Below, piece after piece: positions 1-8,567 of a DNA stretch of 64,000 nucleotides. The notes beneath the pieces are model-generated. The model made no database searches. It was not told the origin of the DNA and was given only the letters and a program-made list of their open reading frames with translations. Within the stretch, counting starts at the first letter, position 1. Every line of letters starts with the position of its first letter. Source of the stretch: RGIG3701 sp031553595 (GTDB lineage: Bacteria > Planctomycetota > Planctomycetia > Pirellulales > Thermoguttaceae); NCBI GenBank assembly GCA_031553595.1, contig JAVBLI010000018.1, positions 1 through 64,000 of the forward strand, in the 5' to 3' direction. The position numbers were made by a program, and so were the translations under genes.

Positions 1-86
1 GGGAGTCCACGCTGGCCAGTGTCCGCACCCAGATGGAGGCGGTGGCTTATGAGCTGCTGGATGAGCATAAACGCGGACGGAAGTGA
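1..86 (+). CDS. C-terminal fragment of an unknown protein
   Basis: An open frame enters from the left edge (codons in phase with position 3) and ends at the TGA at 84-86. It encodes about 27 residues ending in LLDEHKRGRK. A second frame is also open here, so the frame choice rests on the more natural composition and on the inverted repeat starting 15 bp after this stop, as it does after other genes in the window. Too little is present to assign a family. Confidence 0.45.
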   Translation, partial: ESTLASVRTQMEAVAYELLDEHKRGRK

Positions 87-100
87 GTGCGGCCGGGATT

Positions 101-210
101 AAAACAGCAGCCCGAAGCGTGAGCGAGGGATGAGCGCTGCCGGGTGATTTTCCATCCCCCATATCCGTCCGCGGCGTTATCCCTCGCTCACGCTTCGGGC
201 TGGTGTTTTC
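101..210. repeat. 3'-end inverted-repeat element, copy 1
   Basis: The left arm at 101-131 (AAAACAGCAGCCCGAAGCG...) is complementary to the right arm at 179-210 (...CGCTTCGGGCTGGTGTTTT). Arm pairing is about 29 bp with few mismatches, around a 47-nt spacer. It lies 15 bp after the upstream stop. Its right end touches the mfd start codons. This is a divergent copy: it lacks the GACCGGAT core of most others and has GCGAGGGAT in that place. Confidence 0.85.
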
Positions 211-211
211 T

Positions 212-3200
212 ATGAACGTTTCTGAGAATCACATTTCGGTGCCGTTACCGGAAATCGTGGCCAGTCTCCGCGAATTCCCGGGATTTTCGGCTGCGCGGGA
301 AGAAATGCGGGAGCATCGGACGCCGCATTTTGAAGGCGTGTGGGGAAGCGCGGCCGCGGCGGTTCTGGCGGGGCTGGAAAGCGCGGACGCCGGGAGAGAA
401 ACGTTCGTCGTGCTGACTTCCACGCAGCGGAAGGCGGAGAATTTCGTCGCGGATCTGAAAAATTTCTCGCAGACCCAAACGCTGCTTTTTCCGTGGTTCA
501 TGCCGCCGCTGGAGTATGTGGTGGCGGAAGATGAGGATGGGACGGCGGATGCTGGCGCGGCGGAAGGGGTTTTGCCGACAAAAAAACGGTGGGGCACGGA
601 ATTTTTGCCGGACCCTGCGGTGGGCCAGCGGCTGCGGGCGCTGATGGCGTGTGCAGAGATGGCGAAAATTTTCCCAGCGGAAAAGGCAGAAAAACGAAAA
701 AGTAAAAGCCGCGTGATCGTCGCGCCCGTGCAGGCGCTGATGAAATATGACCCGCTGCCTGAAACGCTCGCGGAAAATTCGCTCCGCCTGAAAGTGGGGG
801 AGAACATTTCACTGGACGCGCTGACATCCTGGCTGGTGGATCACGGCTTTCACAGCACCCCGGCCGTGGAGCTGCCCGGCGAGTTTTCCGCGCACGGCGG
901 GCTGGTGGACATTTTCGCGCTGGAGTGGGAAAACCCGGTGCGGGTGGATTTTTTCGGGGATGAAATTGACGCGCTGCGGGAATTTGACGTGGCCAGTCAG
1001 CGGAGCCTCGCGCGGCGGGAGTCCGTCAGCGTGACCGCGTTCACGGCCCTGATGGAAAAGCATCCGAAAACGCAGCGGGCGTGCCTGACGGATTACCTCC
1101 CCGCGGACGCGTGTTTTTTCCTGCTGGACCCGGAAGACATTCAGCTCCAGGGCCGGCGGTTTATTGAAACGCAGGAAGAGCCGGAAGCGTTTTTTACGGT
1201 GGAGGACGTTCTGCGGCGGGTGATGCAGTTCCCGCTGGTGACGGCTTCTTCGCTGGAAAATCTCGCTTTCGGACAGACGCTCCGCCTGCCGCTGGAGACG
1301 GTGGAGCGTTTCAGTGGCGATTTGGCCCGCGTGAAACAGGAGCTGGAAATGTTCGGCTCTGGGCAGGAAATTTTCGTCGTGTGTCCGAATGACGCGGAGA
1401 TTCATCGCCTGCGGGAGGTTTTCGCTGAAACCCAGCCGGCGAAAGACGGGCGGCTGTATTACCGGGAAGGGTTTATCGAGGAAGGTTTTCGGCTGGTCGG
1501 CGCCCGGCAGATGGTGCTCAGCTCGGCGGCGCTTTTGCAGCGCGAGGAAGTGGCCGCGCGGCGGACGGCGCATCGGCGGATGGCGAAAGTAATTGACTCC
1601 TTCTCGGAACTCCAGGAGGGAGACCTCGTGGTGCACGTGGCGCACGGAATCGCGATTTATAAGGGCATGAAACTGCTGGAGCCGTTTAAATTGCAGCCGG
1701 GGCAGAAATCGCCGTCCGGGCCGGGTGCGGAAAAAGCACGTGCCGGTGCGGAGGAGCATCTCGTGCTGGAATTCCGCGGCGGGACGCAGTTACTCGTGCC
1801 GGCCTCAAAAATCGCGCTGGTGCAGAAATATATTTGCGGCGGGAACGTGAAGCCGAAACTTTCCGTGTACGGCGGGAAGAAGTGGGAGAGCCAGAAGCGG
1901 GCCGTGACGGAGTCCATCCAGGATTTCGCGGAAGAAATGATCGAAATTCAGGCCATTCGGCACTCGCGTCCGGGAATCGCGTTCCCCACCGAGACGCCGC
2001 TTCAGGCGGAGTTCGCCGGAATGTTCCCGTACACGGAAACGGAAGATCAGGATCTTTCCATCCACGCGATTCAGGGTGACATGCATCAGCCCCGGCCCAT
2101 GGACCGCCTGCTGTGCGGGGACGTGGGTTTCGGGAAGACGGAAGTGGCCATGCGGGCGGCGTTTTGTGCGGTGGAGGCCGGGTATCAGGTAGCGGTGCTG
2201 GTGCCCACGACCATCCTCGCGGAGCAGCACCTGCGGACATTTAATCAGCGGATGGCGACTTTCCCCGTGAACATCGCGCGGCTTTCCCGTTTCGCCACGC
2301 CCCAGGAACAGGCGGAAACGCTCCGGGGGCTGGAAAGCGGCGCGGTGGACATCATCATCGGCACGCACCGCCTGGCGAGTCAGGATGTGCGGTTTCATAA
2401 TTTGGGCCTGCTGATAATTGATGAGGAACAGCGTTTCGGCGTGGAGGTGAAGGAGACCCTGAAAAAATTCCGCGCCACGGTGGACATCCTCACCATGACA
2501 GCCACACCCATTCCGCGGACGCTGCACATGTCCCTGCTGGGTATCCGGGATATTTCGAGTCTTGAGACGCCGCCGCCGGACCGCATGGCCGTGGAGACGC
2601 ACGTCGCGCGGTCACACCCGGGCCTCATTAAAAACGCGATTGAACGGGAGTTGGACCGCAGCGGGCAGGTGTATTTCGTGCATAACCGCGTGTATGATAT
2701 CCACCACGTGGCGGAAAAAATCCAGAAACTGGTGCCGGAAGCCCGCATCCGTGTGGGGCACGCCCAGATGCACGAGCGCGAGTTGGAAGAGGTAATGCTG
2801 GCGTTCGTGCGGCACGAGTGTGATATTTTGGTGTCCACGACGATCGTCGAGAACGGGCTGGACATCCCGAACGCGAACACGATTTTTATCGATGACGCCC
2901 AGAATTACGGGCTGGCCGACCTGCATCAGTTGCGCGGCCGGGTGGGGCGGTATAAGAACCGGGCGTACTGTTACCTGCTTTTGGATCCGAAAATCCACCT
3001 CGGCTCGAATGCCGCGAAACGCCTGCGGGCGATCGAGGAATACAGCCACCTGGGCAGCGGATTCCGAATCGCCATGCGCGACCTGGAAATCCGCGGCACC
3101 GGAAACATCCTCGGCATCAACCAGAGCGGGCACATCGCGGCCATCGGATACGAAATGTACTGCGACCTGCTGGATAAAGTCGTGCGGAAGGCGAAAAAGG

Positions 3201-3664
3201 TGCCGGCCAAAGAGTCCGTGGACGTGGATGTGGATCTGCCTGTGATCGCGTATATTCCGCACAGTTATGTGCCGGACATGCGGGCGAAGATTGACCTTTA
3301 CCGCCGGCTGGCGCGGGTGGTGAAGGAAACGGATGTGGACGATTTCGTGGTGGAAATCACAGACCGTTTCGGAAAAATCCCGCCGCAGGTGGAACGGCTG
3401 CTGGAACTGGCCCGACTGCGCATCCTCGCGCACCGTTGGCTGATTTATGCCATTCGCCGGGAGGAAAATTACCTGGTGTTCCATTTTTATTCGCAGAAGG
3501 CGGTGGAGCCACTGGCGAAAGTGAAGGTGGGTAAACTGGGACACAAATTGCGGATCGCGGATACCTCCAGCGCGTACCTTCCGCTGGACGAGGAAACGCT
3601 CCAGGCCGGGGCGAATACGAATAAAATCATTAAATATGCGGAATTGCTCTTGCGTCAATTATGA
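212..3664 (+). CDS. mfd: Transcription-repair coupling factor Mfd
   Basis: Mfd is an ATP-dependent DNA translocase that removes RNA polymerase stalled at lesions and recruits UvrA. The protein has about 1,150 residues, the usual length. In order it shows a UvrB-like N-terminal region, a CarD-like RNAP-interacting domain around residues 470-570 (GDLVVHVAHGIAIYKG), a helicase core with Walker A GDVGFGKTE and a DEEQRFG motif II, a second RecA lobe (LRGRVGRYKNRAYCYL) and a C-terminal TRCF domain. The RNAP-interacting domain carries an extra Gly/Ala/Lys-rich stretch of about 25 residues. The ATG at 212 is preferred over an in-frame GTG at 203, because the GTG lies inside the right arm of the preceding inverted repeat. 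No clear Shine-Dalgarno is present for either start. Confidence 0.95.
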   Translation: MNVSENHISVPLPEIVASLREFPGFSAAREEMREHRTPHFEGVWGSAAAAVLAGLESADAGRETFVVLTSTQRKAENFVADLKNFSQTQTLLFPWFMPPLEYVVAEDEDGTADAGAAEGVLPTKKRWGTEFLPDPAVGQRLRALMACAEMAKIFPAEKAEKRKSKSRVIVAPVQALMKYDPLPETLAENSLRLKVGENISLDALTSWLVDHGFHSTPAVELPGEFSAHGGLVDIFALEWENPVRVDFFGDEIDALREFDVASQRSLARRESVSVTAFTALMEKHPKTQRACLTDYLPADACFFLLDPEDIQLQGRRFIETQEEPEAFFTVEDVLRRVMQFPLVTASSLENLAFGQTLRLPLETVERFSGDLARVKQELEMFGSGQEIFVVCPNDAEIHRLREVFAETQPAKDGRLYYREGFIEEGFRLVGARQMVLSSAALLQREEVAARRTAHRRMAKVIDSFSELQEGDLVVHVAHGIAIYKGMKLLEPFKLQPGQKSPSGPGAEKARAGAEEHLVLEFRGGTQLLVPASKIALVQKYICGGNVKPKLSVYGGKKWESQKRAVTESIQDFAEEMIEIQAIRHSRPGIAFPTETPLQAEFAGMFPYTETEDQDLSIHAIQGDMHQPRPMDRLLCGDVGFGKTEVAMRAAFCAVEAGYQVAVLVPTTILAEQHLRTFNQRMATFPVNIARLSRFATPQEQAETLRGLESGAVDIIIGTHRLASQDVRFHNLGLLIIDEEQRFGVEVKETLKKFRATVDILTMTATPIPRTLHMSLLGIRDISSLETPPPDRMAVETHVARSHPGLIKNAIERELDRSGQVYFVHNRVYDIHHVAEKIQKLVPEARIRVGHAQMHERELEEVMLAFVRHECDILVSTTIVENGLDIPNANTIFIDDAQNYGLADLHQLRGRVGRYKNRAYCYLLLDPKIHLGSNAAKRLRAIEEYSHLGSGFRIAMRDLEIRGTGNILGINQSGHIAAIGYEMYCDLLDKVVRKAKKVPAKESVDVDVDLPVIAYIPHSYVPDMRAKIDLYRRLARVVKETDVDDFVVEITDRFGKIPPQVERLLELARLRILAHRWLIYAIRREENYLVFHFYSQKAVEPLAKVKVGKLGHKLRIADTSSAYLPLDEETLQAGANTNKIIKYAELLLRQL

Positions 3665-3811
3665 TTTTTTGCGTATACTTCCGTACGACAAAAATTATGA
3701 TGGGAGAGAAGCCGCGGGCGTGCACGTCACGCATTTCATGGAATTTCATTTTCCGGTCACAGAGAATTCGAAAGAATTCATCCTTTTTTCATTAATTAAC
3801 AGGTGAGTGCC

Positions 3812-5662
3812 GTGAGTCAAGAAAAAAGAAAGAATCGTTTTTGCTGCGTGGTCATCGGCCGCGTGAAAAAATTGCTGACGGCGGCGGCGTGCGTCCTTCT
3901 GGCGGAGTGCCTGCTTACGGGCGTCGCGACGGACGGCATTTCGCTTCTGGGTGGCAGTGCGCAGGGTGCCGGGTGGTGGAATTTCGGGAAAAAGGAGTTA
4001 CAGGAACCGGCTCCGGGTTCCGGCGCAGCGCAGCAGCAGGCGACTCAGGCGGCATCCCATGCGGCGACTCAGCAGGCGGCGAAAAGCGGTGCGTCTCAGG
4101 CCCCGGCCGCAAACACGTACGCCGCGAAACCTGCGGAAAATCCGTCCCAGAGTAAAGGCTTCACGTTCAAGTTTCCGTGGTCGAAAAAGAAGGAAGAGGC
4201 CGTTCCGGATCCGGTGATCGATCCTTTCGGCGCCGCGGAACATCCACACTCGCCGGAATACCTGGCGAAAAATCAGGGGATGAGCACTCCCGCGAATGAG
4301 GGGCAGTACGCGCCGGAAAATTTCCAGCAAAACACCCTGGCGGCGGATCCCATGCATGATGGCCCGAGTTATAATCCCGCTTATGCGGAAAATCAATTTG
4401 CCGCCGACGGTGGTTATGATTATCCTGGCCAGACGCTGCCCACGCCGTCCGCGGTTCCCGGGCAGTCTCACCCGCAGGTGGGGACGGCCGCTCCGATTCA
4501 GCCGCGGTACCCGGAGCCGGGGGCGTATGCGGAATTCACGCCGCCGGATGCCGCCCGTCCCGCGATGCCCGCCATGCAGGCCGACAGTACGACCATGGCC
4601 GGGGAACAGATCCGCGTTTTCGAGCAGGGCAAAACGCTCGCGTGGGTGGGTTCCGTCAGCATTCTCGCGGCCGACGTTTACCACGAAGTGGATATGAAAT
4701 TACTGCCCCATAAAGAAAAAATACCGGCGCCGCAGTATCAGCAGTATTATCTCCAGGAGACCGTCAAGGCGCTGGAGCAGGCGATTCAGGATAAACTCGT
4801 TTACTGTGATTTCCTCCGCAGCGTTCCGCCGGATCAGGTGGCGAAATACCAGGAAATGGTAAACCAAATTTACGAAACGAAAGAACTGCCCGACCGGATG
4901 AAAAAAGCCGAGGCGGCGAACCGCGAGGATTATGAGGCCAAACTCCGCGAGCTGGGTACGTCCATCTCCAGGCAGAAAACGTATTACTGTGAAGGCGTGT
5001 TGCGCCAGCAGTGGCTCATGCAAAATATCCAGCGGGATTATGAGGTTTCTCATGCCGAGTTACTCGATTATTATCACGCGCACATCAAGGATTTCGAGAA
5101 TCAGCCCCGCGCGTGCTGGGAAGAACTGGTGATTAACAAAAGTCGTTTCCGCTCCCGGGAAGAGGCGTACAAGGAAACGGCGCGTCTGGGGAGTCTGGTC
5201 TACAAGCAGCAGATGAGTTTCGGCGACACGGCCCGCGAATTTTCTCACGGCGTGACGGCGTCCGACGGCGGCCAGAACAGCTGGATTCACCCCGGCGAAC
5301 TCGCGTCGCGCGAACTGGATAACGCCATTTTCACGCAGCCCGTGGGTGCCCTGAGTCCTAGTATTCTGGAAGACGCGGAACATTTTTACATCATTCGCGT
5401 CACCCGCCGGGAAGAGCAGCGGGTCACGCCGTTCATGGAAGTCCAGGATCTTATCCGCGGTAAAATCAAGGAGCGGAAATTCGACGAAAGTCTGGAAAAA
5501 TATCTCGTGAAAATCCAGAAAGAAATTCCGGTCACCCGAGCGGACGACGAACTGCCCACGCTGGAAATGCTTCAGGCCCAGCAGCGCCAGCGGGCCGCGG
5601 GGCAAAACGCTCCCATGGGCAGTCGCGTGGGCGGCAACGTGGGTTTTGGCGGCACGTATTAA
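3812..5662 (+). CDS. Membrane-anchored or secreted PpiC-type peptidyl-prolyl isomerase
   Basis: Parvulin-type isomerases assist folding of exported proteins. Residues about 20-45 form a hydrophobic signal or anchor segment after a basic N-terminus. A long Gln/Ala/Pro-rich low-complexity region follows to about residue 260, then a helical SurA-like segment. The parvulin domain lies near residues 430-540 (FGDTAREFSHGVTASDGGQ ... GALSPSILEDAEHFYIIRV). The protein has about 616 residues. The GTG at 3812 has AGGTGA five bases upstream; a GTG at 3803 overlaps that site and is less likely. The long disordered linker is unusual for SurA/PrsA proteins and probably spans the periplasm or cell wall region. 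Its substrate is unknown. Confidence 0.8.
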   Translation: MSQEKRKNRFCCVVIGRVKKLLTAAACVLLAECLLTGVATDGISLLGGSAQGAGWWNFGKKELQEPAPGSGAAQQQATQAASHAATQQAAKSGASQAPAANTYAAKPAENPSQSKGFTFKFPWSKKKEEAVPDPVIDPFGAAEHPHSPEYLAKNQGMSTPANEGQYAPENFQQNTLAADPMHDGPSYNPAYAENQFAADGGYDYPGQTLPTPSAVPGQSHPQVGTAAPIQPRYPEPGAYAEFTPPDAARPAMPAMQADSTTMAGEQIRVFEQGKTLAWVGSVSILAADVYHEVDMKLLPHKEKIPAPQYQQYYLQETVKALEQAIQDKLVYCDFLRSVPPDQVAKYQEMVNQIYETKELPDRMKKAEAANREDYEAKLRELGTSISRQKTYYCEGVLRQQWLMQNIQRDYEVSHAELLDYYHAHIKDFENQPRACWEELVINKSRFRSREEAYKETARLGSLVYKQQMSFGDTAREFSHGVTASDGGQNSWIHPGELASRELDNAIFTQPVGALSPSILEDAEHFYIIRVTRREEQRVTPFMEVQDLIRGKIKERKFDESLEKYLVKIQKEIPVTRADDELPTLEMLQAQQRQRAAGQNAPMGSRVGGNVGFGGTY

Positions 5663-5708
5663 CAGCAGTTTAAGTGGGTTTTGGACTTTCGTAACAGGGG
5701 AGCGTATC

Positions 5709-6374
5709 ATGTTTCATCACCACCGAAACGTACTGCGGACGGGGAGTGCCGCGCTGCTGATTTTACTTATGCTGACGCTTCACGGCCACGCATTTCGCGG
5801 TAAGGAACTCACCCAGCGGCGTCTGGGCGCCCCCGGGCGTGCCGCGCGAGGGGAGGAAGGCCGGCCTGCGGGCGGACTTTTCGCGCCGCGTTCCGTGCTG
5901 GAAGACGGCAGGCCCGCGGGAGGAATTTTAGGCAGAAACCGCATGGGGGGCGAAAATTCGCAGATGCCCACCCCGGCCGCTGACGGCGCTGCGCGATCCG
6001 AAGATACTCCCTCCCAGCCCCGGCGGCTGTTTCAGTCGGCCCGGGAACGCCAAAACACCCTTCGCGAGCGGATGAATCAGGAAAATCAGACGCCAAAAGC
6101 GGCCGCCTCTGAATCCACCAGTGGAAACGCGCTGCGAAGCATGTATGAACGGCCGGCCCCGCGCGTGACACGCCCGAAGAATCCGAATGTCCCCGTTCCC
6201 CCGCAGAAATCCGGCACGGCGGTTTTCGGCCGGAGTATTCTGGACGCCCAGCCCGGCACCATGAAAACGGACGAAAAAAAGCTCAGCGAAATGAGCGGCG
6301 ATGAAATCATGAAATTCATGGAAAGCGACGATTCTCCTGACGTGGACGCCGACGGAAACGCCGATGAGGAATGA
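5709..6374 (+). CDS. Small secreted protein of unknown function
   Basis: The 221-residue product starts at ATG 5709 with AGGGGAG about 7 bp upstream. It has a clear N-terminal signal peptide (LLILLMLTLHGHAF). The rest is rich in Arg, Gly, Pro and Ala without recognisable domains, and the tail is acidic (SDDSPDVDADGNADEE). It follows the parvulin gene by 46 bp in the same direction, so the two are probably co-transcribed, and an intrinsic terminator follows. I do not recognise a family. The context suggests an exported partner or substrate of the isomerase, which is inference only. Confidence 0.6.
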   Translation: MFHHHRNVLRTGSAALLILLMLTLHGHAFRGKELTQRRLGAPGRAARGEEGRPAGGLFAPRSVLEDGRPAGGILGRNRMGGENSQMPTPAADGAARSEDTPSQPRRLFQSARERQNTLRERMNQENQTPKAAASESTSGNALRSMYERPAPRVTRPKNPNVPVPPQKSGTAVFGRSILDAQPGTMKTDEKKLSEMSGDEIMKFMESDDSPDVDADGNADEE

Positions 6375-6404
6375 ATAATCTGCCGTAAAATACAAAAAAA
6401 TCAC

Positions 6405-6433
6405 AGCCGTGGGACGCCTCCGCGGCTTTTTTT
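6405..6433 (+). terminator. Rho-independent terminator
   Basis: An 8-bp GC-rich stem (AGCCGTGG / CCGCGGCT, one G-U pair) with a 7-nt loop is followed by seven T. It lies 30 bp after the stop of the small secreted protein and closes the mfd-side transcription units. Confidence 0.85.
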
Positions 6434-6491
6434 GTTTCTTGCCGTTTTTTCTCGCGGTATTTTTTTGACCATTATTATTCTTGCGCGACGG

Positions 6492-6518
6492 TTGATTTTT
6501 CACGCACCATATTATAAA
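6492..6518 (+). promoter_or_regulatory. Possible promoter of the polysaccharide cluster
   Basis: TTGATT at 6492-6497 and TATAAA at 6513-6518 are 15 bp apart, in an AT-rich stretch after the terminator and about 68 bp before the heparinase-like start. The spacing is short, so the assignment is tentative. Confidence 0.35.
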
Positions 6519-6585
6519 ATGGAGAAAATCGGCTGCACTGACAACTTTCCCGCCTATTTTCCCCGCCTGACAGGAGACTTATGCC

Positions 6586-8550
6586 ATGAAACGCATTTTT
6601 TCTTGGTTTACGCTGACATTTTTCGCGTTTTTTCCCATCATCTGCACCGGCGCAAATGCGGCCGAGGTGCCACTTCCTGAAAAATTGAACGCCAGCGCGG
6701 CCGAAATCACTGAAATGCTTTCCGCGGAGCCGTATTTTGTGGGCCGTTCCATCACGGATCGCGTATTCTGGGACGCCCTGGCCGCGAAGCCGGAATTCGC
6801 CCGCGTCATCCAGAAGGCGGAAAAAGAACTGGAAAAGCCCATCCCCGTGGTGTCCGACGAACTTTATCTCCAGTATTCGCAAAACGGGAATCGCACGAAT
6901 TATCAGCGGGAAATCGGGAATCGGAACCGCCCGCTGCGGACGTTCGTGCAGGCGGAGTGTCTGGAGAATAAAGGCCGATTCATTCCAAGAATTGAGGAAT
7001 ATATCCGCACATTCTCGGCCGATAAAAGCTGGGTGCTCCCGGCCCATGACCACGGAAATACGAATTTTAACGGCACGCAGATGACCGTGGACCTGGCCTC
7101 CTCCGCCCTCAGCTGGGAGCTGGCGACCATCGGCGCGACATTCGGGGAGAAGCTCTCGCCGGAAGTGCGGAAAATGCTGGATGAGCAGCTCGAGCTGCGG
7201 TGTTTCGCACCCTTTCGCGGCGCCGTGCTGACGGGAAAGCCGAAACTGTGGTGGCTGACGGGCACGAATAACTGGAACGCCGTGTGTCTGGCGGGCGTTA
7301 CCGGTGCGGCCATGGCGAACATTCCGTCGCGCGAAGAGCGTGCGTGGTTTATGGCCGCCGCGTGCCATTTTATTAAATATTCCGAAAACGGTTACACGGA
7401 TGACGGGTACTGTTCCGAAGGCGTGGGGTACTGGAATTACGGTTTCGGGAATCACCTTCAACTGTCCGAGATTCTCCGCCGCGCGACGGACGGCAAAATC
7501 CGGATTCTGGATTCCGAAAAAATGCGGAACGTCGCGCTTTACGGCGTGCGAATCGAGATTCTCCCCGGCCTGACGCCCCCGTTTTCCGACTGTTCCATCA
7601 CCGCCGTGCCGGACGCGAAGACGGTGGCCATTCTGAACCGCGTTTTCGGTTTCGGCCTGCCCGAGTGGAGTACGTATCCGCTGGAGCCGGGGCCGGAAAT
7701 GGAGCTGACACCCATGGGCGTTCTGACGCTGGACCTTCCGCCGGCGAAAACGGCCGCGCAGCCGGTGGAGCATGCGGTGCGCGACTTTTTCCCGGATGCC
7801 GGCGTGCTCATCAGCCGTCCGAATGACTGGGCGCGGGTCATTCTTCCGCGTGAAAACTGGCGGGGCGTTCAGGAAAACGTGAAATCGCTGGACACGCTGG
7901 CCGTGGCCATGAAGGGCGGCCATAATAACGAGCATCATAACCATAATGACGTGGGGGCGTACGTGGTGATTTACCGCGGCGAGTCCCCCCTGCTGGACCT
8001 GGGGGCGGAGGTATACACCCGCCGGACGTTCAGCAACCAGCGTTATGAAAGTAAGCTCATGAACTCCTGGGGGCATCCCGTTCCGCTGGTGGACGGAAAC
8101 ATGCAGAAAACCGGCGGCCAGTACCGCGCGGCCGTCACGAAAACGGAGTTCACCGAAGATCGGGACACGCTGGAGCTGGACATGCGCGGCGCGTATGCGC
8201 TGGATTTTTGCCAGGTGCTGACGCGCACGTTCCATTATGACCGCACTGGGCGTGGCGGTTTCACGGTGACGGATGACGCAAAATTCGATTCGCCGCGAAA
8301 ATTTGAAACCGCGCTGATCACCGCGTCCGCGTGGCGGCAGACGGGGCCGGACACGCTGAAAATCGGGAACGTGACCGCAAAAATCACGGTGATCGCGGAC
8401 GGGAAACCGTCGGATGCCTGGAAAATCGAAGAAGCCGGCTTTACGGAAGACTTCCGCGCCCGGGACACCGCACGCCGGCTGGCGATCACGCTGACGGAGC
8501 CGGTGACGGAAGTGCGTGTGGAGGTGAGGATCACGCCGACGGAAGAATAA
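6586..8550 (+). CDS. Heparinase II/III-like polysaccharide lyase, secreted
   Basis: Members of this family cleave uronic-acid-containing polysaccharides by beta-elimination outside the cytoplasm. The 654-residue protein begins with a signal peptide (ending near GANAA) and an all-alpha toroid-like region up to about residue 400. The heparinase II/III signature HNHNDVG lies near residues 452-458, followed by a beta-rich C-terminal domain. The ATG at 6586 has AGGAGA 8 bp upstream. The next gene starts 17 bp after the stop, so they form an operon with the GH106-like enzyme. The neighbours point to rhamnose/uronate-containing glycans, but the exact substrate cannot be read from sequence. Confidence 0.8.
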   Translation: MKRIFSWFTLTFFAFFPIICTGANAAEVPLPEKLNASAAEITEMLSAEPYFVGRSITDRVFWDALAAKPEFARVIQKAEKELEKPIPVVSDELYLQYSQNGNRTNYQREIGNRNRPLRTFVQAECLENKGRFIPRIEEYIRTFSADKSWVLPAHDHGNTNFNGTQMTVDLASSALSWELATIGATFGEKLSPEVRKMLDEQLELRCFAPFRGAVLTGKPKLWWLTGTNNWNAVCLAGVTGAAMANIPSREERAWFMAAACHFIKYSENGYTDDGYCSEGVGYWNYGFGNHLQLSEILRRATDGKIRILDSEKMRNVALYGVRIEILPGLTPPFSDCSITAVPDAKTVAILNRVFGFGLPEWSTYPLEPGPEMELTPMGVLTLDLPPAKTAAQPVEHAVRDFFPDAGVLISRPNDWARVILPRENWRGVQENVKSLDTLAVAMKGGHNNEHHNHNDVGAYVVIYRGESPLLDLGAEVYTRRTFSNQRYESKLMNSWGHPVPLVDGNMQKTGGQYRAAVTKTEFTEDRDTLELDMRGAYALDFCQVLTRTFHYDRTGRGGFTVTDDAKFDSPRKFETALITASAWRQTGPDTLKIGNVTAKITVIADGKPSDAWKIEEAGFTEDFRARDTARRLAITLTEPVTEVRVEVRITPTEE

Positions 8551-8567
8551 AAAGAAGGAACCATTCC

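Noticed and set aside
101..210. Insertion sequence ends
   Set aside because: The inverted repeats have no transposase between or near them and no clear target-site duplications, so they are listed as a repeat family only.
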